A stretch of DNA of 64,000 nucleotides. It comes from Maritalea mobilis. GTDB taxonomy: Bacteria; Pseudomonadota; Alphaproteobacteria; Rhodobacterales; Rhodobacteraceae. Of this stretch, positions 52,069 to 63,313 are shown piece by piece. Position 1 is the first letter of the stretch. The number at the start of each line of letters is the position of its first letter. The notes under the pieces were generated by a model that worked only from the letters and a program-made list of their open reading frames with translations, had not been told where the DNA came from and made no database searches. The position numbers and the translations under genes were made by a program. The stretch spans positions 1,488,001 to 1,552,000 of the forward strand of contig NZ_JAHVKE010000001.1 of NCBI RefSeq assembly GCF_019800885.1. The letters run 5' to 3'.

Positions 52069-53195
52069 GCGATCATCCGGGCTGCAAGGTCGCCGGCAAG
52101 CCACGTCACCTGCCCGCCCGCGATGGTCGCATAGACCTGCGACAGGTCGGGATCCGTCACCAGAAGATCGGCGCGCGCGCCCGGCGCAAGCCTGCCACGG
52201 TCGGTCAGCCCGATCATCGTAGCGGGATTGGCCGAAACCAGCGCCCAGGCCTCTGGCAGGGACCAGCCGAGCGAGACCAGCTTGCGCGCCGCGGTGAACG
52301 GGGCCGGGTAGTAATAGTCCGAGCACAAGGCATCGCAAAGCCCGTCCTGCACCAACTCCAGCGCCGAGACGGATTTCTTCTTGTGGCTGCCGCCGCGCAC
52401 CACGTTGGGCGCGCCAAGGATCACGGGATCGCCCGCCTCGGCCGGAGGGCGGGCCATGGGAAACTCGGCAATTAGCGCGCCCATCTCGCGCCAGGCCGCG
52501 CGCTCTTCGGCGGTCATGTCGTCATGGCTGCCCATTCGGATACCCCGCCGCGCCAGCTCCGCACAGAAGGCCGGCAGCTTGGCGCGGATCTCGGGCAGCG
52601 CTTCATGCATGGATTGCATCAGCACGCGGTGTTCCTCGGGGGAGCGACCGGATTTCAGCGCCTGCCCCTGCAAGGACGGCGGGCGTTTGCCGCTGGCCAA
52701 GGCCTCATGCGGCAGATGATCGTTGAAGACGACGAAAGGAATCGTGTGTTGGTCGATGAAGGCCAGGACCTCGTCGGTCTCCCTCATGCAGCCCAACTCA
52801 AGGCGTAGCTGGTAGATCAGGTCGGCGCGGGCGGGATGCACGCGCAGCGCATCGGCCAGCCGTTTGGCGAAATCGGGGGCCCGCATGCCCCCCTCCCATG
52901 ACCAGTATTGCGCGAGAACGGCAGTGGTGATGCCGTTGGCCGCCAATTCCGCCTCAAGCCCCCTCAGACCGGGGCCGAGATCCCCGACCAGGCCACGACG
53001 CGGCGCGACATGGCGTTCGAACCCGTCACCATGCAGGTCCACGATCCCCGGCAGGATCAGGTAGCCGGACAGGTCGATGCGGCGGGGTTGCAGCGCCTCG
53101 GTGATCCATCCATCGGACATCGACAGCGCGCCGGTTGCGACGCCATCGGGCATCAGCACCTGGGCGTTTTCGAAGGTGAGGCACGGGCGGGTCAT
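52065..53195 (-). CDS. PhnM-like alpha-D-ribose 1-methylphosphonate 5-triphosphate diphosphatase family protein
   Basis: The 376-residue amidohydrolase has LPGIVDLHGDGFERH (metal-binding HGD), QYWSWEGGMRAPDF, FNDHLPHE and GSHDDMTAEE, and GGSHKKKSVSALELVQDG late in the chain. This is the PhnM pattern of the C-P lyase pathway. No other phn gene is visible, and it is paired with an EamA transporter by a 4-base overlap. It may therefore act on a different substrate than phosphonate, or the rest of the pathway lies elsewhere. The start codon at 53195 is preceded by a weak ribosome binding site. Confidence 0.85.
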   Translation of the reverse strand: MTRPCLTFENAQVLMPDGVATGALSMSDGWITEALQPRRIDLSGYLILPGIVDLHGDGFERHVAPRRGLVGDLGPGLRGLEAELAANGITTAVLAQYWSWEGGMRAPDFAKRLADALRVHPARADLIYQLRLELGCMRETDEVLAFIDQHTIPFVVFNDHLPHEALASGKRPPSLQGQALKSGRSPEEHRVLMQSMHEALPEIRAKLPAFCAELARRGIRMGSHDDMTAEERAAWREMGALIAEFPMARPPAEAGDPVILGAPNVVRGGSHKKKSVSALELVQDGLCDALCSDYYYPAPFTAARKLVSLGWSLPEAWALVSANPATMIGLTDRGRLAPGARADLLVTDPDLSQVYATIAGGQVTWLAGDLAARMIA

Positions 53196-53234
53196 GCCCG
53201 CCCAATGCGCGATTCCACCGACGAAGGAAAGCCC

Positions 53235-54413
53235 CTAGCCCACCGGCACGGGGCCTGCCCCGTCCTCTCCATCGCCGCCGCCGGTCTTGCGCGCCCGGTA
53301 CGAGTTCACCAAAGCCCCAAGGCCGAACAGCGCCAGCGCCATCACGAAGAGCCATCCCAGGAACGGGATCAACGCAAGCAGTCCAGCAACCACGGCCCCC
53401 AACGCGGCCAAGCCGATCTTGGGCAAGGCGCTATCGGGCATGACGTTGCCCAGCCGCAGCCAGATCGCCACGCCAAGCACGTAGGAGCCAAGCACATACC
53501 CCCCGTAGGCCAGCGCCGCGCCGATCAGGAAAGCGGCGGGCAAAAGCGGCAGGCCAAACACCGTAAAGGCAAGAACCACCCCCGCGCCCCAGATCAGCGA
53601 GAGCGCCCCGAACCCCCATGCCAGGCTGCGTCCGGGTTCGGCCAAGGCCCGTTCCCGCCAGCGGACGACCCGCCCGGGGACAAAGAAGATCGCGACAGCC
53701 GCGATGGCCGCAACCAGCAAAACGCTGAAGGCAAAGCCCCGGATCGCGGCAAGCCAAGCGGCCCTGCGCAGGTCGCGCATCGATGGCCCGACATCGCTGT
53801 CCCACGCCTCCAGATCGCGGATTTCGACACGGTCAGGCGGCGCGACGCTCTCGGGGATGGCCGGGGCATCGCCGTCTTCCACGTAGAGGATGACCTGCCC
53901 GTCAACCCTGGCCCCCTCGCGGAAATCGACCTCGCGCACTGTCATCATGACGTCGCCCGCGATGGCGGCATCGAGGTCCAACTCGTCGGCTGCAAGAATG
54001 ACCGACCCCGCGATGTCGCCCGACAGGCTGAGATCCGAGGCAAAGGCGCGCAGGTTGCGGGCCAGGCTGCCATCGATCTCGACCTCGGCGCCGAAAACCG
54101 ACAGCGGCCCGTCAAAGGCCCCATCAAGGCTGATCTCGTAGCCAGCAGCATAGAGCGCGCCCGCAACCGGGGCCTCGACGCTCAGTCGCCGTCCGGCCAT
54201 ATGGGCCGCACCCGAGACAGGGGCAGACAGGGTGATTTCCTCGCCAGCGGCGAAAAGATCGCCGGTGGTCTCATCGTCGATCTCGTAATCTCCGCCGGCG
54301 ATATAGCGATCGTCGGCAAAGACCGTCGTTGAAACATCATCCTCCTGCGCCGCGGTCGCCACTGGCATCATGACCAGGGCAACGAGGAGGGCTGTTATCG
54401 CTTTTGCGGGCAT
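53235..54413 (-). CDS. Membrane protein with bactofilin-like repeat domain
   Basis: The 392-residue protein has a signal peptide (MPAKAITALLVALVMMPVATA). Residues about 30-180 consist of short beta-helix-like repeats with alternating hydrophobics and Asp/Gly turns (for example DYEIDDETTGDLFAAGEEITLSAPVSGAAHMAGRRLSVEAPVAG), resembling bactofilin/polymer-forming domains. The C-terminal half has four to five membrane helices (from about residue 215). The tail is charged. I do not know a named function; it could organise a surface or periplasmic scaffold. It ends 39 bases from the PhnM-like start on the same strand. Confidence 0.7.
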   Translation of the reverse strand: MPAKAITALLVALVMMPVATAAQEDDVSTTVFADDRYIAGGDYEIDDETTGDLFAAGEEITLSAPVSGAAHMAGRRLSVEAPVAGALYAAGYEISLDGAFDGPLSVFGAEVEIDGSLARNLRAFASDLSLSGDIAGSVILAADELDLDAAIAGDVMMTVREVDFREGARVDGQVILYVEDGDAPAIPESVAPPDRVEIRDLEAWDSDVGPSMRDLRRAAWLAAIRGFAFSVLLVAAIAAVAIFFVPGRVVRWRERALAEPGRSLAWGFGALSLIWGAGVVLAFTVFGLPLLPAAFLIGAALAYGGYVLGSYVLGVAIWLRLGNVMPDSALPKIGLAALGAVVAGLLALIPFLGWLFVMALALFGLGALVNSYRARKTGGGDGEDGAGPVPVG

Positions 54414-54579
54414 CCTGAACCTCCGGGGATTAAGCAAAGCACGGCCATGCCGCGGCCCCGGGCTTTCAGACAGAAGAGGCCATCGTCGTGGCCGGCCAGC
54501 ACAGACCCTCAGGGTGAACCGAATCGGACCGTGTCGCGAAGACCCGCCTCAAGATGCCGGCCGACAGGCGGATCGCCGC

Positions 54580-55440
54580 CTAGGCTTTGTCATAGGCATG
54601 GGGGATCTGCATCGCCACATCGGCCTCGGCCAAGCCATCCTCGATCCCGGTCTGCCAAAGCGCCGCCGCAGAGCGAAGGCTGGCGGCATCGACGCCAAGC
54701 TCCTCGGCGACCCGCTGAAAGATCGCGTTGTCCTTGGACACACCCGAGATCGGGAACCCCACGCCCTCATCCTGCCCCAGCATCTTGGGCAAACGGGCGG
54801 TCAGCATCGGGGTGCCCGCCGGTCCCTTGGCCACGATGCCCAGTGCGGTCTCGAACGGCAGGCCGGCGCGTTTCGCGATACGCATCATCTCGGCCAGCGT
54901 GGCGAAATAGCCTTGGAGGACACCGTTGTTCACCACCTTCATGACAAGGCCCGTTCCAAGTGGCCCGACATGGGCAAGCTTGTCGGAGAGGACGCCGCCG
55001 ATGGCTGCGAACCGCTCGGCCGCCTCAGCCGTACCGCCCACGAAAATCCCGCATTGCCCCGCGGCCACCAGTTCAGGGCCGCCCGAGATCGGCGCGTCGA
55101 GGATCATGGCCCCTTTCTCGGCAAAACCGGCGGCGCGCGATTGAACCTGCAGCGGCGATACGGTCGAGGTCTCGACGATCAGCTTCCCGTCCAGGGGCAG
55201 GTCCAGAAGCGCATCCAGCACCGCGGCGACGGCCGCATCGTCAAAGAGCGACAAGATCACAGTGTCCGATCCGGCCACCAGATCGGCCAGTGTCTCGGCC
55301 CGGGCGATCCCGAGCTCCCGGGCGCGGTCCGCGGTCAGGCCGGAGCGCGTCCAGCCCGCCACCGCATGCCCCTGCCCCGCTAGCCGCGCGGCAATGGCCG
55401 ATCCCATGCGGCCAAGCCCGATAACGCCGATCCGATCCAT
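54580..55440 (-). CDS. NAD(P)-dependent oxidoreductase, 3-hydroxyisobutyrate dehydrogenase-like
   Basis: The 286-residue protein starts MDRIGVIGLGRMGSAIAARLAGQGHAVAGWTRS, the beta-hydroxyacid dehydrogenase Rossmann motif GLGRMG. DAPISGG (residues about 115-121) and the conserved GLVMKVVNNGVLQG with catalytic Lys follow, and the C-terminal helix region ends AEADVAMQIPHAYDKA. It oxidises or reduces a 3-hydroxy acid. It overlaps the upstream SDR gene by one base (TGATG), so the two are probably one operon and one pathway. Confidence 0.92.
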   Translation of the reverse strand: MDRIGVIGLGRMGSAIAARLAGQGHAVAGWTRSGLTADRARELGIARAETLADLVAGSDTVILSLFDDAAVAAVLDALLDLPLDGKLIVETSTVSPLQVQSRAAGFAEKGAMILDAPISGGPELVAAGQCGIFVGGTAEAAERFAAIGGVLSDKLAHVGPLGTGLVMKVVNNGVLQGYFATLAEMMRIAKRAGLPFETALGIVAKGPAGTPMLTARLPKMLGQDEGVGFPISGVSKDNAIFQRVAEELGVDAASLRSAAALWQTGIEDGLAEADVAMQIPHAYDKA

Positions 55441-56207
55441 CAGTTTTCCCCCTGTTTCCGCAATGCTGGCAGGCCGATGCCGGTGCTTTCGAACCCGCCG
55501 TCCGTCGAGATCAACTGCCCGGTCACGTAGCTGGCCTTGTCCGAACAGAGGAAGGCGATGACATTGGCGATCTCCTCTTCCGAGCCGTAGCGATTGAGCG
55601 GGATGGCATCGTGATAGGCGTCGATGATCTCTTGTGTATGCACCGCCATGGCCAGCTTCGTGCGCACCGGCCCCGGCGCGACGCAATTGGCACGAATGCC
55701 GTATTCACCCAGTTCCGCCGCCTGCTGCTGGGTCAAGTGGATCACGGCGGCCTTCGAGGTGCCGTAGGCCACGCGCAGGGTCGAGGCGCGCAGCCCCGAG
55801 ATCGACGCGATGTTCACGATGGCGCCGCGGGTTTCCTTCAGATGCGGGATGGCCGCTTGCGAACACAGGAACACCCCGTCGAGATTGGTTTCCATCACGG
55901 TGCGCCAGCGGGCGAAACTCGTGTCCTCGATCGGTCCGAAATCGGCCACGCCCGCGTTGTTCACAAGGCAATCGACGCGCCCGAAGCGCTGGATCGTTTC
56001 GGCCATGATCGCGTCGACCTGCTCGGGGATCGACACGTCGTAAGGAAGCGGCAGGACGTTGTCCAACCCGTCTGCGGCACGCTCAAGCTCCGCGGAATCG
56101 CGGTCGACCATGGCAACGGACAGCCCTTCGGCAAGGAACAGCCTGGTGGTGGCCAGACCGATTCCCCTCGCCGCGCCGGTCACGATAGCGGTCTTGGTCT
56201 CTGACAC
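55440..56207 (-). CDS. Short-chain dehydrogenase/reductase
   Basis: The 255-residue protein has the SDR motifs TGAARGIG (cofactor binding, residues about 9-16), NNAG, and the catalytic YGTSK (Tyr and Lys). The start GTG at 56207 is chosen because GGGAGG at 56217-56222 lies 9 bases upstream. The classical SDR length suggests a cytoplasmic alcohol or sugar dehydrogenase. It precedes the 3-hydroxyacid dehydrogenase with a one-base overlap; a joint catabolic role is inferred but the substrate is unknown. Confidence 0.92.
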   Translation of the reverse strand: MSETKTAIVTGAARGIGLATTRLFLAEGLSVAMVDRDSAELERAADGLDNVLPLPYDVSIPEQVDAIMAETIQRFGRVDCLVNNAGVADFGPIEDTSFARWRTVMETNLDGVFLCSQAAIPHLKETRGAIVNIASISGLRASTLRVAYGTSKAAVIHLTQQQAAELGEYGIRANCVAPGPVRTKLAMAVHTQEIIDAYHDAIPLNRYGSEEEIANVIAFLCSDKASYVTGQLISTDGGFESTGIGLPALRKQGEN

Positions 56208-56281
56208 GTTCAACACCTCCCCTTTGCCTCGCCGGACGCTAGTGCCGCGCGCGAAGGAAGGAAAGGTCCCCCAGGAATGAC

Positions 56282-56307
56282 AAAGGCCCGCACGATGGCG
56301 GGCCTTT
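56282..56307 (-). terminator. Terminator of groESL
   Basis: A 10-bp stem (56282-56291 with 56298-56307), 6-base loop. On the minus strand it lies 25 bases past the groEL stop and is followed by a weak T-run (TTTGTC). Confidence 0.7.
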
Positions 56308-56331
56308 GCTTATCTGCTTGCGGGGGCAGGA

Positions 56332-58035
<1,704 letters not shown>

Positions 58036-58041
58036 TCACGC

Positions 58042-58329
58042 TCAGGCGATGATGCCGAGGATGTCCGATTCCTTCATGATCAGCAGTTCTTCACCGTCGA
58101 CGGTGACCTCGGTGCCCGACCACTTGCCGAACAGGACGCGGTCGCCCTCTTTCACGGCCATCGCGATCAGCTCGCCGGAATCCTTGCGGGCGCCTTCGCC
58201 ACAAGCGATCACTTCGCCCTCGGCGGGCTTTTCCTTGGCGCTGTCGGGGATGATCAGACCGCCCTTGGTCTTCTCGTCGCTTTCCACACGGCGGACCAGA
58301 ACACGGTCATGCAGCGGTTTGAATGCCAT
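58042..58329 (-). CDS. groS: Co-chaperonin GroES
   Basis: The 95-residue protein matches Gro[77 protein letters not shown], with the mobile loop around residues 16-32. It caps GroEL. The transcript is controlled by the promoter at 58400-58428 and by CIRCE at 58366-58392, both upstream. Confidence 0.98.
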   Translation of the reverse strand: MAFKPLHDRVLVRRVESDEKTKGGLIIPDSAKEKPAEGEVIACGEGARKDSGELIAMAVKEGDRVLFGKWSGTEVTVDGEELLIMKESDILGIIA

Positions 58330-58365
58330 CTGTCGAACTCTCCTCTGGGTTCGGTTGTTCCCTCG

Positions 58366-58392
58366 TTAGCACTCTCTCGATGCGAGTGCTAA
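58366..58392. promoter_or_regulatory. CIRCE element
   Basis: TTAGCACTC (58366-58374) and GAGTGCTAA (58384-58392) are perfect 9-bp arms around 9 bases. This is the HrcA-binding CIRCE consensus. It lies between the promoter and groES, about 37 bases upstream of the GroES start. Confidence 0.95.
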
Positions 58393-58399
58393 CGGCGCG

Positions 58400-58428
58400 G
58401 AGATAAGGAGGGGTCCCTGCCCTGTCAA
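58400..58428 (-). promoter_or_regulatory. Sigma-70 type promoter of groESL
   Basis: On the minus strand TTGACA (58428-58423), 17-base spacer, TATCTC (58405-58400). Good spacing and hexamers, and position just upstream of CIRCE, support it. Transcription would start a few bases before CIRCE. Confidence 0.8.
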
Positions 58429-58596
58429 CAACCGCGTGATCGACACTTCCAAAAATTTTCCGAAACCACGAGCGCGGCGCAGACGGGCGAGGCACAGGTT
58501 CGCCTTGCAACGCAGACAACACCCGTGACTCCGACCGCACGCTTTGCTAAGCGGCGCGCGACCGAGCGCAATTACCGCCGAAAGGGATGTTTCGCC

Positions 58597-59520
58597 ATGA
58601 CCACGCTAGTCTTCGGGCACAAATCGCCTGACACCGATTCCACCGGCTCGCCCATCATCTGGGCCTGGTACCTGAACGAGGTGAAGGGCGGCAACGCCGA
58701 AGCCGTCCTGCTGGGAGAGCCCAACACCGAGGCCGCCTTCATGCTGGAAAAGTGGGACCTGCCCAAGCCCCGCATCATCGAGGGCGTCGAGGCCGGCCAG
58801 CCTGTCGTGATCGTCGACACCAACAACCCCGCCGAACTGCCCGACGCCGTGAACGACGCCGATATCAGGGCGATCATCGACCATCACAAGCTGGTTGGCG
58901 GGCTGGAAACGAAGGGCCCGATCGATATCCGCATCGAGCCGCTGGCCTGCACCGCGACCATCATGCACAAGATGATCGGCGATGACATGGCGCAGGCCCC
59001 GGCCTGGGTGAAGGGCGCGATGCTGTCGTGCATCCTGTCGGACACGCTGGAATTCCGCAGCCCTACCACCACGCAGGAAGACCGCGCCATTGCCGAAGCA
59101 CTGGCCGCAGACCTTGGTGTCGAGATCCCCGCCTATGCCTCGGAAATGTTCGCGGCCAAGTCGGACGTGTCGGCCTTTTCCGATGCCGATCTTCTGCGCA
59201 TGGACAGCAAGGAATACGAGGTCGGCGGCAAGAAATTCCGCGTCAGCGTTCTGGAGACGACCTCGCCCGAGACCGTGCTTTCGCGCAAGGACAGCCTGAT
59301 GGAGACCATGCCCAAGGTCGCCGAAGAAGATGGCGTCGATCAGGTGCTGCTGTTCATCGTCGACATCCTGAACGAGGAATCGACCATGCTTCTGCCCAAT
59401 GACCTGACCCGCCAGGTGGCTGAGAAGAGCTTTGCCACCGTTTGCGGTGACGGCGACACGGTCGTCCTGCCGGGTGTTGTCAGCCGCAAGAAGCAGATCA
59501 TCCCGAACCTCGCCGTCTGA
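58597..59520 (+). CDS. ppaC: Manganese-dependent inorganic pyrophosphatase
   Basis: The 307-residue DHH-family enzyme hydrolyses pyrophosphate. The metal-binding residues are in FGHKSPDTDS (His8, Asp12, Asp14) and IIDHHK (DHH), and a C-terminal DHHA2 domain follows (SRKKQIIPNL near the end). It is a family II PPase, distinct from the usual PpaA. The ATG at 58597 is chosen over an upstream in-frame ATG; AAAGGG lies before it. It is divergent from groES. Confidence 0.95.
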   Translation: MTTLVFGHKSPDTDSTGSPIIWAWYLNEVKGGNAEAVLLGEPNTEAAFMLEKWDLPKPRIIEGVEAGQPVVIVDTNNPAELPDAVNDADIRAIIDHHKLVGGLETKGPIDIRIEPLACTATIMHKMIGDDMAQAPAWVKGAMLSCILSDTLEFRSPTTTQEDRAIAEALAADLGVEIPAYASEMFAAKSDVSAFSDADLLRMDSKEYEVGGKKFRVSVLETTSPETVLSRKDSLMETMPKVAEEDGVDQVLLFIVDILNEESTMLLPNDLTRQVAEKSFATVCGDGDTVVLPGVVSRKKQIIPNLAV

Positions 59521-59558
59521 TCGGCAGGCCAAGGCCAAGGCCGGTTTCGGCCCATCGC

Positions 59559-59588
59559 AGAGGCGGCTTCGGTCGCCTCTTGTCGTTT
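59559..59588 (+). terminator. Terminator of ppaC with UUCG loop
   Basis: A 9-bp stem (59559-59567 with 59572-59580, one G-T pair) closed by a TTCG tetraloop, then TGTCGTTTG. It lies 38 bases past ppaC. Confidence 0.7.
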
Positions 59589-59711
59589 GAGGGATTCCGC
59601 GCGACGCTCGGACTCTGCCGGGGACGCACAAGACCCGGTCGGACAGCCCTGTAACAGGGCGGTCACGATCCGGCGCTAGTCCTGCGGCATCGTTCCGACA
59701 GGAGGTATCCC

Positions 59712-61670
59712 ATGCCCTTTCATCTCAACCGCCGCGCGTTCCTCGCCTCGACCGCAGGCTTCATCGCACTGCACCCGTTCTCGGCCCGCGCGCAGGCCGG
59801 TCAGGCGCATCTGCGCATCATGGAAACGACCGACGTGCACGTGCACGTGTTTCCCTACGACTACTACGGCGATCGGCCCGTCGACACGGTGGGCCTGGCC
59901 CGCACGGCCAGCCTGATCCAGGGCATCCGCGACGAGGCCACCAACTCGATCCTCCTGGACAACGGGGATTTCCTTCAGGGCAACCCGATGGGCGACTACA
60001 TGGCCTATGAGCGCGGCATGTCCGAAGGCGACAGCCACCCGATCATCTCGGCCATGAACACGCTCGGCTTCGACGCCTCGACGCTCGGCAATCACGAGTT
60101 CAATTACGGCCTGAACTTCCTGATGAATTCGCTGGCCGGTGCCGGCTTCCCGGTGGTCTGCGCCAACGTCGCCTCCGAGATGGGCGCCAGCCCGACCGAG
60201 GACACCACGCTGGTGCCGCCCTATGTCATCCTCGACCGCGAGTTGACCGATGGCGCGGGCGAGACGCACCCGATCCGCATCGGCATCATCGGTTTCGTCC
60301 CGCCGCAGATCATGACCTGGGACCGCCGCCACCTCGAAGGCAACGTGATGGCGCGTGACATCGTCGACACCGCCCGCGCCTATATCCCGCAGATGCGCGA
60401 GGAGGGGGCCGAGATCATCATCGCGCTCAGCCATTCGGGCATCGGCGAAGCGGATCACATGGACGGGATGGAAAACGCCAGCATCCCGCTGGCCGCCGTC
60501 GACGGGATCGACGCCGTTCTGACCGGCCACCATCACCGCGTCTTCCCCGGCCCCGATTATGCGGAAACCCCCGGCGTCGACGCCGAGGCCGGCACGATCA
60601 TGGGCAAGCCCGCCGTCATGGCCGGGTTCTGGGGCAGCCACATGGGCCTTGTCGACCTGATGCTGGAGCGTGACGGCAACAGCTGGCGCATCGCCAGCCA
60701 CATGTCCGAAGCGCGGCCCATCTACCGCCGCGAGGAAGACCGCTCGATCACGCCGCTGGTCGAAAGCGTGCCTGCCGTGCTCGCCGCGGCACAGGCCGAA
60801 CACGACGCGACGCTGGAATATGTCCGCCGCGCCGTCGGCGAAACGGACGCGCCGCTGCACAGCTATTTCGCGCTGGTGGCCGATGATCCCTCGGTCCAGA
60901 TCGTGTCGAACGCGCAGACCTGGTATATTGAGCAGATGATGATCGGCACCGAGCATGAAGGCCTTCCGATCCTGTCCGCCGCCGCCCCCTTCAAGGCCGG
61001 TGGCCGCGGTGGTCCGGAATATTACACCGAGGTGCAGCCCGGCCCCATCGCGATCAAGAACGTGGCCGACCTCTACCTCTATCCCAACACGGTGCGCGCG
61101 GTCCGCATCACCGGGGCCGAGGTGCGCGAATGGCTGGAGCGGTCTGCCGGCATGTTCAACCAGATCACCCCCGGAGAGGCCGACCAGGTCCTGCTGAACC
61201 CCGACTTCCCGTCCTACAATTTCGACGTGATCGACGGGGTCAGCTACCAGATCGATCTGAGCCAACCCAACCGCTACAACAATGACGGCGAGGTGGTGAA
61301 CCCGGATGCCCATCGCATCGTGAACCTGATGTTCGAGGGCGCGCCGATCGACCCCGAGCAGGAATTCATCGTCGCCACCAACAATTACCGCGCGGGTGGC
61401 GGCGGCAGTTTCCCCGGCGCCAGCCCAGAAACCGTGATCTTCGAAGGGCCCGACACCAACCGCGACGTGATCGTGCGTTACATCGTGGAACAAGGCACGG
61501 TCAGCCCCTCGGCCGACGCCAACTGGACCTTCGCCCCGATGGAAGGCACCACCGTCCTGTTCGACACCGGCCCCGCGGCGGAAACCTATATCGACAGCGT
61601 CGAGGGCGTGACGATCGAGCCGGCAGGCGATGGCCCGGATGGCTTCGCCCGCTATCGCATCACGCTCTGA
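59712..61670 (+). CDS. 2',3'-cyclic-nucleotide 2'-phosphodiesterase / 3'-nucleotidase (CpdB-like)
   Basis: The 652-residue periplasmic enzyme has a twin-arginine signal ([23 protein letters not shown]) and two domains. The N-terminal metallophosphatase domain has [25 protein letters not shown] and [11 protein letters not shown]. The C-terminal 5'-nucleotidase domain has [10 protein letters not shown] and [13 protein letters not shown]. It cleaves cyclic and 3'-nucleotides to give nucleosides and phosphate, allowing use of external nucleic acid products. AGGAGG at 59700-59705 supports the start. A GC hairpin follows at 61677. Confidence 0.94.
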   Translation: MPFHLNRRAFLASTAGFIALHPFSARAQAGQAHLRIMETTDVHVHVFPYDYYGDRPVDTVGLARTASLIQGIRDEATNSILLDNGDFLQGNPMGDYMAYERGMSEGDSHPIISAMNTLGFDASTLGNHEFNYGLNFLMNSLAGAGFPVVCANVASEMGASPTEDTTLVPPYVILDRELTDGAGETHPIRIGIIGFVPPQIMTWDRRHLEGNVMARDIVDTARAYIPQMREEGAEIIIALSHSGIGEADHMDGMENASIPLAAVDGIDAVLTGHHHRVFPGPDYAETPGVDAEAGTIMGKPAVMAGFWGSHMGLVDLMLERDGNSWRIASHMSEARPIYRREEDRSITPLVESVPAVLAAAQAEHDATLEYVRRAVGETDAPLHSYFALVADDPSVQIVSNAQTWYIEQMMIGTEHEGLPILSAAAPFKAGGRGGPEYYTEVQPGPIAIKNVADLYLYPNTVRAVRITGAEVREWLERSAGMFNQITPGEADQVLLNPDFPSYNFDVIDGVSYQIDLSQPNRYNNDGEVVNPDAHRIVNLMFEGAPIDPEQEFIVATNNYRAGGGGSFPGASPETVIFEGPDTNRDVIVRYIVEQGTVSPSADANWTFAPMEGTTVLFDTGPAAETYIDSVEGVTIEPAGDGPDGFARYRITL

Positions 61671-61676
61671 AACCAA

Positions 61677-61704
61677 GGGTGGGCGGAGGCTCCGCCGCCC
61701 ACCC
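61677..61704. terminator. GC-rich hairpin after the nucleotidase gene
   Basis: A 10-bp perfect stem (61677-61686 with 61695-61704) with an 8-base loop, 6 bases after the stop. No T-run follows, so it may be a stability hairpin or part of a rho-dependent end. Confidence 0.5.
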
Positions 61705-61817
61705 TATCCCCTCGTCCTGACCAAGACCCTGCGGCACAGGCCGCCGCGCGGGAAGGGGGGGCTGGCCCCCCTGCCCCATCCGCCCTATGCATCGCACCAC
61801 GACCATAGGAGCGCCCC

Positions 61818-62690
61818 ATGACCCAGATCATCGAATCCCTGTCCGAGATTTCAGACCGCTACGATGCGCTCTACTGCGATCTTTGGGGCTGTGTGCATAA
61901 CGGGATCGAACCCTATGCAGAGGCGATCGAGGCCATGCGCGCCTTCAAGGCCAAGGGGGGAACGGTCCTTCTGCTGACGAATTCGCCGCGCCCGCGCTCA
62001 AGCGTCCAGAAACAGCTCGATCGCATGGGCTTGCCCGACGACACCTGGGACGTGATCGCCAGCTCGGGCGACAGCGCGCGGCTGGCCATGTGGCAGGGTG
62101 CGGTCGGCGAAAAGGTCTATTTCATCGGCGAAGATCACGACCAGAGTTTCTTCAAACCGATGGACCTGGCCGAAGACGCGGTCGATATCCAACGGGTGCC
62201 CCTGTCCGAGGCCGAGGGCATCGTCTGCACCGGCCCGTTCGACCCCCATGCCGACCCGTCGGTGATGCGGCCCGAATTCCTGCTCGCCAAGACAAGGGGG
62301 CTGAAGCTTCTCTGCGCCAACCCCGACATCGTCGTGGATCGCGGCGAGACGCGCGAATGGTGCGCCGGCGCACTGGCCCGGCTCTATACCGAGATGGGCG
62401 GCGAAAGCCTCTATTTCGGCAAGCCGCATCCGCCGATCTACGACCTTGCCCGCCGCCGCTTGCAGCAGATCGGCCGCCCCGTCCCGGACGAACGCATCCT
62501 TGCCATCGGCGACGGCATCCGCACCGACATCCAGGGCGGTATGGGCGAAGGGATCGACACGCTATTCGTCACCGGGGGCCTCGCCCGCGCGGAAACCGGC
62601 ACCGAGCGTCAGCCAGACCCCGCCATACTGGAGGCCTACCTGGCCGAGGCCCAGCTTTCGACGACCTACGCCATCGGTATGTTCCGCTGA
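61818..62690 (+). CDS. HAD-superfamily hydrolase, TIGR01459-type
   Basis: The 290-residue protein has a HAD nucleophile motif in YCDLWGCVHNG (Asp21), the second motif LLLTNSPRPR, and a later FGKPHPPIYDLARRRL and ILAIGDGIRTDIQGGMGEGIDTLFVTGG. In this family the usual second Asp of motif I is replaced by the W-G pair. The cap domain lies between. It may act on small phosphorylated sugars; specificity is unknown. It is preceded by AGGAGCG (61808-61814). It follows the nucleotidase on the same strand but in a separate transcript is possible. Confidence 0.88.
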   Translation: MTQIIESLSEISDRYDALYCDLWGCVHNGIEPYAEAIEAMRAFKAKGGTVLLLTNSPRPRSSVQKQLDRMGLPDDTWDVIASSGDSARLAMWQGAVGEKVYFIGEDHDQSFFKPMDLAEDAVDIQRVPLSEAEGIVCTGPFDPHADPSVMRPEFLLAKTRGLKLLCANPDIVVDRGETREWCAGALARLYTEMGGESLYFGKPHPPIYDLARRRLQQIGRPVPDERILAIGDGIRTDIQGGMGEGIDTLFVTGGLARAETGTERQPDPAILEAYLAEAQLSTTYAIGMFR

Positions 62691-62820
62691 GCGAAGCGAT
62701 CTTGCGCGCAACATAATTGCGGTTGCGGAGCGGTAATTTGGCATTTTCTTACTTTCCGCATTGCAGAATCCCGCTCGTTTGCCGTATGACAGCGCCATGA
62801 CGGCGAAGGAGACGGTAGAC

Positions 62821-63264
62821 ATGCTGGACAACATGCCTCGCGGCACCATCGTGATCGAAGATCTCGAGATCGGGATGGTTCGCACCCTGACCAAGGTGGT
62901 CACGGACCGGGACATCGAGCTTTTTGCCGAGGTGTCGACCGACAGGAACCCTGTGCATCTCGATGATGATTACGCGCAGGACACCATCTTCGAAGGCCGC
63001 ATCGCGCACGGCATGCTGACCGCTGGCCTGATCTCGGCCGTGATCGGGGAACAACTCCCCGGCCATGGCACGGTCTACCTCGGGCAGACCCTGAAATTCA
63101 TGGCGCCCGTGCGTCCCGGCGACCTTGTGACCGCCGAGGTCGAAGTGCTGGAAATCGACTATTCCAAGCGCCGGGTGAAACTCGCCACCCATTGCCGTGT
63201 CGGCGAAACCGTCGTCGTCAAGGGGGAGGCCAACGTGCTCGCCCCGTCCGGCAAGTTCGACTGA
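62821..63264 (+). CDS. MaoC family dehydratase
   Basis: The 147-residue hot-dog fold protein has the (R)-specific hydratase motif DRDIELFAEVSTDRNPVHLDDDYAQDTIFEGRIAHGM, with catalytic Asp and His. It probably hydrates enoyl-CoA to (R)-3-hydroxyacyl-CoA, linking beta-oxidation with storage or other uses. The start at 62821 is chosen because AAGGAGA (62806-62812) sits 8 bases upstream; the ATG at 62797 would precede that site. Gap to the next gene is 49 bases. Confidence 0.9.
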   Translation: MLDNMPRGTIVIEDLEIGMVRTLTKVVTDRDIELFAEVSTDRNPVHLDDDYAQDTIFEGRIAHGMLTAGLISAVIGEQLPGHGTVYLGQTLKFMAPVRPGDLVTAEVEVLEIDYSKRRVKLATHCRVGETVVVKGEANVLAPSGKFD

Positions 63265-63313
63265 CGCCAAGCCCCCGCTTGCCCTCGGATCGCGTGGCCG
63301 CTAAGCCCGCCCC

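Noticed and set aside
59676..61676. 666-codon open frame antisense to the CpdB-like gene
   Set aside because: Composition is typical of an antisense shadow (His, Val, Asp, Gly rich) and the sense gene is certain.
61705..61817. Possible small gene between the nucleotidase and HAD genes
   Set aside because: The only frames are short and rich in Pro/Arg with no ribosome site; treated as non-coding leader.
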